A stretch of DNA of 64,000 bases. Origin: Lachnospiraceae bacterium. Lineage in GTDB: Bacteria > Bacillota > Clostridia > Lachnospirales > Lachnospiraceae. The notes under the pieces are model-generated. The model worked only from the letters and a program-made list of their open reading frames with translations. It was not told the origin of the DNA and ran no database searches. The stretch's first letter is position 1, and every line of letters begins with the position of its first letter. Below are positions 31,792 through 40,300 of this stretch, in pieces. The translations under genes and the position numbers were made by a program. The stretch lies in NCBI GenBank assembly GCA_021205755.1, contig JAJPWX010000003.1, positions 1 to 64,000 of the forward strand, read 5' to 3'.

Positions 31792-33402
31792 TCAAGGCAA
31801 TACTTCTATCTTGCAATGATGATCCTTATTTTGCTTATCATACCCAATTCCAACAGCCAGAATCCGACCTGTATAGCGTGGTTTTTCACCCATTTTTCCT
31901 TTAAATCGCAATGCATATTGTTTCTGTTTAATCTGCGCAATTGCTTCCTCCGGCGTATGATCAACCTTCAATTCAAGAATAATACAGTCCGCTCCCTTTC
32001 TCTCCGGGTAAAAAATAAAATCTACATAACCTATACCAGCCTTATCTTCCCGTTCAACCCGATAACTGTCTCTCGCAGACAAGTAGACAAGCGTAACAAT
32101 CGTTGACAACTCCACCTCATTATTATAAGAAAGGATCGGCGTTTCCGTGTTATGCGCAAACTCCAGAATTTTTTCCATCGTCCTGGTATCACCCGCTAAT
32201 GTTGCCTGCAGCATACGATCCGATTCTCTGGCCAGACGATTCACGTATCCCAATGAACTTTCCCTGCGAATCGTCTTTGAAAATTCATCCATCAATTCCT
32301 TATTCGGAATACAAACGTTTCCATTCTCATAGCTCAGAAAACCATATACTACCATTGCAGAAAAAATCTCATTCTTTGTGTCAAGCTTCATAGCAGTAGC
32401 CGCATACTCTTCCACATCAGCCTGAACCGACTCCCCCGCAACCATTAAAGCCACATCATTTTTGACGTCATCCATATCATTGACTATATATTCGGAGATT
32501 TCCGAATACGGACCGGTTCCTGTCCAGTAGCTTCTTGCCCGGTTGCGCCGCAGTGCATAGACCACCGACCGCGGATTATAGATTCGCTTTCCACTGGTCG
32601 TATGATAACCGTCATACCAATACCTCAGGTCATCTCTGGAAATAGCAGGTACTTTTGTTCTTTTCAAATACTGCTGATAAAGGACATCCACCTCACCATC
32701 TGTAAAACCAAAGTACTCACTGAACAAATCATCCGCCACCATTGTATACTCATCGAAGTTATTGATGGATGAACCACTCGAATATTTTGCAATTGGAAGA
32801 ATTCCTGTCATATACGTCAACGAAACATATGGCTGATCCTTAATCAGACAGGCCAGATAATTTAAGTAAGCTTCCCTGTCCACTTCCGTAAAAAAACGCT
32901 TATGAAATATAGCGTCCCATTCATCCAGCACAAAAATAAACTTCTCACCATACTTCTGAAAAACAATGCAAAACAAATCCCACACCGCTAATTCCGAAAT
33001 GACGGAGATTTCCGGATATGTTTCCATCAGATCCGATTTCAGCTGTTCCGAAATGCTATCGATATACTGCTGAAAACTCTGGCAATTCTCCGGTGTCTTG
33101 CTAAAGTCAATATAAACAACATTATGCTGATTCAGATGTTTATGATAATCTGTATTTTCCGATATCTTCATAATGTTAAAAATAGCACTGCTATCCACGC
33201 CTTTTCCAAAAAACGCACCCACCATGTTTGCCATGACTGTCTTTCCAAAGCGGCGAGGTTTCGTAATACAAAAATCACTGTCACTCTGATCCAGAAAATT
33301 AAAAAGCTGCCCCAGCAGTAAAGATTTGTCCACAAAATAAGGATTTGCAGCCATTTCCCGAAACTGCGCCGCAGGAAATGAACTGTTTAAATAAAGGCTC
33401 AT
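31792..33402 (-). CDS. AAA-ATPase-like / C-terminal PD-(D/E)XK nuclease domain protein, paralogue 1
   Basis: YFVDKSLLLGQLFN, ITKPRRFGKTVMANM, FVLDEWDAIFHK, C-terminal GYVDFIFYPERKGADCIILELKVD. Confidence 0.88.
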   Translation of the reverse strand: MSLYLNSSFPAAQFREMAANPYFVDKSLLLGQLFNFLDQSDSDFCITKPRRFGKTVMANMVGAFFGKGVDSSAIFNIMKISENTDYHKHLNQHNVVYIDFSKTPENCQSFQQYIDSISEQLKSDLMETYPEISVISELAVWDLFCIVFQKYGEKFIFVLDEWDAIFHKRFFTEVDREAYLNYLACLIKDQPYVSLTYMTGILPIAKYSSGSSINNFDEYTMVADDLFSEYFGFTDGEVDVLYQQYLKRTKVPAISRDDLRYWYDGYHTTSGKRIYNPRSVVYALRRNRARSYWTGTGPYSEISEYIVNDMDDVKNDVALMVAGESVQADVEEYAATAMKLDTKNEIFSAMVVYGFLSYENGNVCIPNKELMDEFSKTIRRESSLGYVNRLARESDRMLQATLAGDTRTMEKILEFAHNTETPILSYNNEVELSTIVTLVYLSARDSYRVEREDKAGIGYVDFIFYPERKGADCIILELKVDHTPEEAIAQIKQKQYALRFKGKMGEKPRYTGRILAVGIGYDKQNKDHHCKIEVLP

Positions 33403-33430
33403 ATCGTTCTCCTCATCTCAATTACCGTAA

Positions 33431-34252
33431 TCATTTCGCACCTTCTGGTCTATACGCTCCAGGGCTATCATCACCCGCGTCATATTCTCTTTCAAGATAC
33501 CCTACAAGTACCGGGTATTTATCCAGTATTCGCTTGATTTCCTGAAACAAAATGTCCATCGTATTCTTCGCCTGCGCTTTAGCCTCCTCACGCATTTCAT
33601 CGCACTCCAGCTGTGTCTTTTCTATGATCAAATCGTGTTCCCGTTGTGCTTTCTCCTGAAGCATGTCGCACGCCTGCTGTGCCTCGCTCAGGCGTTCTTC
33701 CTGCATCCTGGCACATTCCCGTTCCGTCTTCTCTATAAGCGCGTCGCGATTCCGCTGTGTTTCTTCCAGCATCCGATCACACGCCTGCTGTGCTTCGCTC
33801 AAAAGTTTCTCTCGCTCCTGCTGTGCTTCGGCCAGAAGTTTCTCCCGCTCCTGCTGCGCAGCTTCCCTCCAATTTTCGGTTTCTTGTTCGGGCAGCGTTT
33901 TTTCTTGCCGGGACTCATCCGCATCAGAAGAAGCAGCATCTGCCTCTGCTTCCGCCTCTTCATCCGCATTTTGCTTTGGTTCCGCCTGGCATGCAGTTCG
34001 AACCGAATCAAGATACTGCTGCGCGGCTGCCTCGGCATCCTCAAAGATACGGTTCAGACTTAGCGCAGCCTCAGCAATAGAGCCTGCGTTTTCCATGCGT
34101 ATCGTCTTGTCCTCCAGCTGCCTGCGGAGTTCTTCGTTTTCCTGCTGGATTGTCTTGCCATTCTGCTGCAATGCATAAATAATCTCAATCAGTTCTGTAC
34201 GGTTCATCCGCCGCAATTCTTTCTCTGCCATACCTTCTCTCCCTGCCTTCAT
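33431..34252 (-). CDS. Glu/Gln-rich coiled-coil protein, function unknown
   Basis: NRTELIEIIYALQQN head; long imperfect repeats EAQQEREKLL / EAQQACDRMLEE. Confidence 0.6.
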   Translation of the reverse strand: MKAGREGMAEKELRRMNRTELIEIIYALQQNGKTIQQENEELRRQLEDKTIRMENAGSIAEAALSLNRIFEDAEAAAQQYLDSVRTACQAEPKQNADEEAEAEADAASSDADESRQEKTLPEQETENWREAAQQEREKLLAEAQQEREKLLSEAQQACDRMLEETQRNRDALIEKTERECARMQEERLSEAQQACDMLQEKAQREHDLIIEKTQLECDEMREEAKAQAKNTMDILFQEIKRILDKYPVLVGYLEREYDAGDDSPGAYRPEGAK

Positions 34253-34342
34253 TCTGCAAACATGTCAGCTACATGCCTTTATCCTATGTTTTTTTCTGTA
34301 TATTCTATATTCTTATGTTGTCTGCTATTATGCCGCATTCCC

Positions 34343-34977
34343 TTATTCTTCCACGCGGCTGCAACGCACGGTTACTCTGGCCTGCCCCCCCCGATGGTAC
34401 AGGTAAACAGCGTCAGATCCCACTCCTCTTCCCCGCTATCTGTTCCAAGCATTTTTTCTATGTCCGTCGGCTGGAGCGTCGTCACTTCCAGTACTTCATA
34501 TTCAAATATGTTCCCGTCCACATCAGTAAAGGAAATCGTATCTCCTGCTTCCAGATTCTTCAGATTTCCAAAATGGCGGTCGTAATTGTGTCCGCAAATC
34601 ACCAGATCATCCGTCCAGGCGGAACCGCTGTAGCGGCACGGCGCAATTTTCAGTCCAGGATAGCTCCATTCGGACATCACCGGCAATTCCAGCCCAAAAC
34701 GCGAAATCGACAGCGTCCCAATATACGCGTAGCCATCGATCTCAACCGTCGCCATTTCCGCTTCCGCAGACGCATCTCCATCCTCCAGACTGTCCACGTC
34801 ATCAGGCGTACTTCCCACATCACTGGAAGAATCCGCATCGTCCAGCTTTGCCTGGATCTCCGTCACGGAATTGCCCGCCCGCCAGTTATCCCAGCTGTCA
34901 TAGACCAGTAAAACCAATGCCGCAGCGACCAATATTGTCCCTATAATTGTCAAAATTGTACCGCATCTGTATCTCAT
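34343..34977 (-). pseudogene. Sortase frameshifted in a G8 tract (34385..34392); only 34372..34977 is open as written
   Basis: N-terminal TM, CGHNYDRHFG (His), LTLFTCT (Cys). Adding one G gives TCTIGGGQARVTVRCSRVEE-stop, a normal sortase end with Arg. Confidence 0.8.
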
Positions 34978-35354
34978 CGTTTTTCTTTTCTGTCTGCCTT
35001 TTCTTGAATTCCTTTTATTTCTGGTTTTTATTTTACCATGCAAAATCACGAATTACAAGATGCCTACTATAGATTCTTCATCACAACTCACGGTAGCATT
35101 TGTCATAAGCAACCATTTACGTAAAACTCATTTTATGAAAAAAACATTTTTATTTTTTTATTTTAGTTATTCTGATACTAGTTTTATATATTATGTAATT
35201 TTAAATAATATTTATAGTTGACTTATTTAGTACTAAGTGGTATTATTTTGTTGTCTTCTACCAAAATTACCAATGTCAAAACAACTTATATTCACTCATG
35301 CAATTCCGGGGTTTCCTTTTTTCACTTTACATGATAAAATCAGGAGGAAAATAA

Positions 35355-36296
35355 ATGGCAGAAAAAGATATCACAGAAAAACTACTGGAAGATTATCCAG
35401 ATGTCTTTGCTGACATCGTAAATGTTCTTATATACAACGGCGAAGACATCGTGAAAGCAGACGATCTCGAAATGGCCGGTACACTAAGTCAGTATAAAGC
35501 GGCAAACACCATTCACAGTCAGGATCGCGATGTAGCAAAATACTGGACAAAGGGGCAGGTACGTATCTGCTTTCTTGGCCTAGAAAATCAGTCGGTAAGA
35601 GATCCCGATATTGCCCTGCGCGTGATCGGCTATGATGGAGCAGCATACCGCGATGAGTTAAAACACGGAGACGCCAGATATCCTGTCGTAACCCTTGTCT
35701 TGTATTTTGGAACAGATCATCGCTGGGGGCAGAAATCCCGCAGTCTGTACAGCGTGATCGGCGTACCAGACAAGGATAAAGAGCTTGGACGCTTCATCCA
35801 TGACTACAAGGCAAACATTTTCGAAATCGCCTGGCTAGACGATGAAACCGTTGCTAAATTTAAAAGCGATTTTCGAATCGTTGCAGACTACTTTGTGCAA
35901 ATGCGAAAGAACCACAATTATGTTCCGTCCGCAGAAGATATGCAGCATGTAGAGGAAGTATTAAATCTTTTAGCAGCAGTATCCGGTGATCGGAGGTTCG
36001 AAATTACACAAAACGAAGTCGAAGAAAGGAAGGTAACAAAAATGGAAGACTGGTTAACGAGAGCATTAGATAAAGCAACGGAGAAGGGTATTGAGAAAGG
36101 TATTGAGGATGGTATAAAAAAGGGCAGAAAAACTGGCATCGAAGGAGGCATGGCGGAAAAGCTTGTGAAATGTGTCGATTCTCTTATGAAAAATGAAGGC
36201 TTCTCGAAAGAACGTGCGTGCAGCGTTCTGGATTCTTCTGTAGAAGAATATGAAGCAGCAAAGAGGCTTTTAGCAGAGATGACTGTACCTGTCTAA
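35355..36296 (+). CDS. Rpn/PD-(D/E)XK nuclease family (putative transposase-type) protein
   Basis: FADIVNVLIYNGE, PVVTLVLYFGTDHRW, C-terminal EKGIEKGIEDGIKKG repeats typical of the family. Confidence 0.75.
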   Translation: MAEKDITEKLLEDYPDVFADIVNVLIYNGEDIVKADDLEMAGTLSQYKAANTIHSQDRDVAKYWTKGQVRICFLGLENQSVRDPDIALRVIGYDGAAYRDELKHGDARYPVVTLVLYFGTDHRWGQKSRSLYSVIGVPDKDKELGRFIHDYKANIFEIAWLDDETVAKFKSDFRIVADYFVQMRKNHNYVPSAEDMQHVEEVLNLLAAVSGDRRFEITQNEVEERKVTKMEDWLTRALDKATEKGIEKGIEDGIKKGRKTGIEGGMAEKLVKCVDSLMKNEGFSKERACSVLDSSVEEYEAAKRLLAEMTVPV

Positions 36297-36398
36297 TTTC
36301 AGGACAGAACATTCAACTGGCATATACAAAAAGGGGGGCCTTTTCTCTGCTTAAGCCTCTCTTATTTACTTGTCTCAACAGCCGGGCTCTTTCTTCGA

Positions 36399-37391
36399 TT
36401 AATCTTTCCTCTTTCTTTTATCTGTCACAGATTTTTTCGCAGACAGAGCCTGTCCCACAACAATCAGCAGCACACCAAGAATCGCCAGCACCGGAATCGG
36501 CCAGAGCAGCTGTCCGGTCTGCGGCAGTGTATTAGATTCGGTCGCGCTTTCGCTCTCCGATTCAGTTCCGGTTCCGGATTTGGTCTCTTTTTGCGTTTCT
36601 GGTTCAGTCTCGCCTCCGCCGCTCTCTGTTTCCGTTTCATCCGTGCTTTCTAATTCCGTCTCGCTCCCGCTGCTCTCCGGCTCCGTTTCACTTTCACTCT
36701 CCAACTCCGATTCGCTCTCGTTTTCTGACTGCAGTTCACTTCTGCTTTCCGACTGCAGCTCACTTTCGCTTTCCGACTGCGGTTCGCTCACGCTTTCTGA
36801 CTGTGATTCGCTCTCGCTTTCTGACGGTGTTACGCCCCCAGGCTCTGTCTCGCCACTGCCCTGCGCATCCGTCTCACTTTGTGTGACCGGTTCAATCTTA
36901 GGAGTAGCATCCACATCATAAATCCATCCGGAAGTACTCTCGTAGGGAACGCTTACCAGAAATGGAAGAAACGCTTCATATCCTTCCGCTGCCTGCGTTT
37001 GTATAATCAGGTACAAACCTACACCTGCATCTTCATAATAAGCTTTCCCCTCTGAGTCAATCGCAATCTCCGTTCTTTCCAGCTCCTGCTCATTGACATA
37101 GCTTACCAGACTGTCCACCAAGTCCGTCGATTCCAGATACTCCAGAGATTCAGTGCAATCTGAAAAATCCTCCGTATACTGCCACACATAACCGTTATCA
37201 CCAGAAACCAGATCTGCCACCTGATATACTACAATCGTGCCGCCGGGAATCACTGCTCCGGTTTCATCATCCGTTAATGTCAGAGTAATCGAACCGATTC
37301 GATTCACATCCGGCAGGCCACTGTCGGCAAGAACAGATACTGATAAACTCCCCGAAAGGGCAAATGTCAGCAAAAGCAACGGCACCAACAT
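36399..37391 (-). CDS. LPQTG-anchored surface protein with Ser-Glu repeat stalk; in frame with the upstream adhesin and no intervening stop
   Basis: Internal signal-like MLVPLLLLTFALSGSLSVSVLADS; SE-rich repeats; LPQTG-TM-KRKRKD tail. Confidence 0.75.
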   Translation of the reverse strand: MLVPLLLLTFALSGSLSVSVLADSGLPDVNRIGSITLTLTDDETGAVIPGGTIVVYQVADLVSGDNGYVWQYTEDFSDCTESLEYLESTDLVDSLVSYVNEQELERTEIAIDSEGKAYYEDAGVGLYLIIQTQAAEGYEAFLPFLVSVPYESTSGWIYDVDATPKIEPVTQSETDAQGSGETEPGGVTPSESESESQSESVSEPQSESESELQSESRSELQSENESESELESESETEPESSGSETELESTDETETESGGGETEPETQKETKSGTGTESESESATESNTLPQTGQLLWPIPVLAILGVLLIVVGQALSAKKSVTDKRKRKD

Positions 37392-40300
37392 CCGCAGACA
37401 GATTCGATTTCCACTTTTCGTTTTTCTGTGTCTGTACAAAAGCATCAGTGCCGCACCTCCACTCAGAAGAAAGCCAACCAGTGTAAACATCCATGTGCCC
37501 GGACCGCCCGCTTCCGGCATTTCATAGCCGGGGGTGTTCATGACCTGGATGGTCAGGCTGTTGTTGTCCGCACTCGAAATACTAACCAACTGCGTAACCG
37601 AACTATTGCCGCTAACACCTGTTACTTTTCCATTGGATACTTCAAATGTAATCGTCCCTCCCACGAGGTTATATCCATCCGGAGCGGTGAGTTCTTCCAG
37701 GTAATATATGCCATCCGGCAAAGCATCGAAAACGATGGTTCCATAGTCACCGCCTGTTATATTACTCGTTGTTTTTTGCTCCGCACTGTTCTCATCAACC
37801 CAGGAGACCTTGTCACTGGTTTCATCGTATGAATAATAGACTTTTTCGCCATTCACTTCCTTATATAAAACAAAGACTGCACCGGGGAGAGTTTCCGTTT
37901 CATCTTTCGAATTTACTTTCTTAATCGTGACATCCGAATAGCGCGTATTTGCAATTGTATAACTTTTTCCTTCTGTAGTTACCGTATTCTTCACATAGAT
38001 TTTGACGTTTGAATCATCAATCGTTCCTTGCCTGGCATCAACCAGAACATAATTGCCGTTTTGGTTAAAGGTAATCCTCACACCAGTATTTTGATCCGTG
38101 TTCAGTTCGCCAAGGCTATTGTAAGAAAATTCGGTTGCATCAGCCTGATTCGTTACAGTTGTCAGATAATAACTCCCCTTTGAGCCTGCGATAGCCAGAT
38201 AGTTTCCATTCGAATCTATCAACCAGAATCCAAGCGCATATTCCGTCACGCCTTTTACGGTAGTTGTCTGATACCCGCCTGTCAGTTTAACGATCCATTT
38301 TGAAGCGGAATTTATATATTCATCGGCAATCACACCATACGTATACGTTCCATCTCCGTCATCATCCGTCGCCGCCTGAGAAAACTGTTCCGTTCTGGTT
38401 CCGATGGTTCCATCATCGCTGTAAATCAAATTGCCCGTATACAATGTCAGATACTCTACTGTATTTGTAGTATCCACTTCTCCATACTGCGCACCATCTG
38501 TCAGAAGAATCTCGAGACCATCTTGCAATATTCCCATCTTGCAATATTCCCGTCGAGCCTGCTACAGTATTCCCACTGACAGTCACTGTTCCATTTAGTT
38601 CCTCACTGCCGGTCACATTCCAGTAGTTGTAACTGGACAAGGAGGAAGTACTATAGGTTGTTTCATAAGTGGACAAATCCGTCAGTTCCAATACCTCATA
38701 GGTTGCACTGCCATCCAGCAGTTCCCAGGTGTACGTCCATCCATTTGCTTCATTCAGTTCCTTTTTATCGACCAGGACAAACAAATACCCGTCACTGATA
38801 TAGGCATTTACGTAACCGGTCGAATCATCATAAAAATACCCGTCGTCCTTGAGTGTATAAGTCTTATTATTCCAGGTATATGAAGTTTCGCCTGAAACTT
38901 CTTCTATACTCGTTTTCAGAAATAGGCCTACATCCACAGAGGGATAACCTGAAGTATCCGTAACAAGCGTTCCGTCAGTGTCATACCACTCTTTTGTGAC
39001 ACTTTCCGTTCCCGCAACAGCAGTTTGATACTGCCAAGCAGTAATCGTGTTAAAGCTTGTCTTCAGATTGGACGCCCATCCGCCACGCTCCATATAATAT
39101 ATTTTCAAGGTATGAGAACCGGCACTCAACTCTACTGAACCGGTAGTAGTGCTGTTTCCTATTGTTATCGTAGTTACTCCAGTGGTAAAATTGATTGTCC
39201 CGGAAATTGCATCATGGTTACCGCCCATATCCAGCACAATTTTCCCATCTACAAATATCCAGATATCGTCATCCCCAGAGAAATTAAATACCATTTCCGC
39301 GTTATTTACCTTATTACCTCCAGTTCCAGTGTCATTCGGGAGGTAAAAGTCCAGCTCGATGTCCATTCCAAACCAATAATTCACAGAGCCATTAGAAGCA
39401 CTTAGCGTGCTGCCATAAGTATTGTAGGGAAGAAAACAAGGATTACTTGTTCCGGTTACGCTCTGTGCACCATTATATACATAAAAACGGCTTGCAGACT
39501 GGTTATAGGTTGCAGCATTCGTAGACGAATCATAGGAATAGTATCCTGTTGTATCATCATAGGAAAACAGATAATTTGCTTCTCCTACATAATATACGCC
39601 CAGATCGTTCGCGGTATTTCCGGCTGATGTGTCATAAAGCTTCGCCAGAACTGCATCGTCCGTCGAACTGACAAGTCCAGTATATCCAGCCACGCCGCTC
39701 CCCACATAAAGATTCCAATCTTCCAGACTGGCCGGCCATGCCAAAACACCCGGGTTGCTGGCATTGTTAGCCTTTGTTCCTGTATTCGTACCATTGTTCA
39801 GAAATATAAAGCTTTTCGTCAGAGCCGTCAAACTGCTCGCGGAATTTGCCAAAAGTGCCGTGTTGTACATAGAACCACTATCCACCCATTTTTCCTGGGT
39901 CAGCCCGGTCTGCGTCAGAGCCGCACTATACATATTAAATAGTTCATTATAGTCGAACATGTGAATCGTTACAAAATCGCTTGTGTCAGCAGTTGTAATC
40001 AAATTATTATCCGAGCTGCTTCCGTAATCGTAGCTTTCCGCAATCCAGTCTGCATAAAACACATTGTTATTGTAAAAGTTCACTTCTGCTTCGACGAAAC
40101 CGTTTTCCACATTATAGTACTCTCCTGTAGCTATATTAATCCAGCCTACCAATTTGTAATCATATGCTTTTTCTTTGCTTAAATCTACTGTTACTGCAGC
40201 AGTATTGTTAGTTGCCTCTACAACAGTAAATGTTTTTGTCGCCGTCGTATCGTCTGCCAGATCGCTGTCACTGGGGAGGCGAATCGTAATGCTATCTCCG

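Noticed and set aside
31792-33402. AAA/PD-(D/E)XK proteins as IS transposases
   Set aside because: No transposase motifs, inverted repeats or target duplications seen; the family is common in gut anaerobes as stand-alone genes.
36580-36921. + strand Ser-rich ORF 36580..36921
   Set aside because: Antisense translation of the Ser-Glu repeats of the LPQTG protein.
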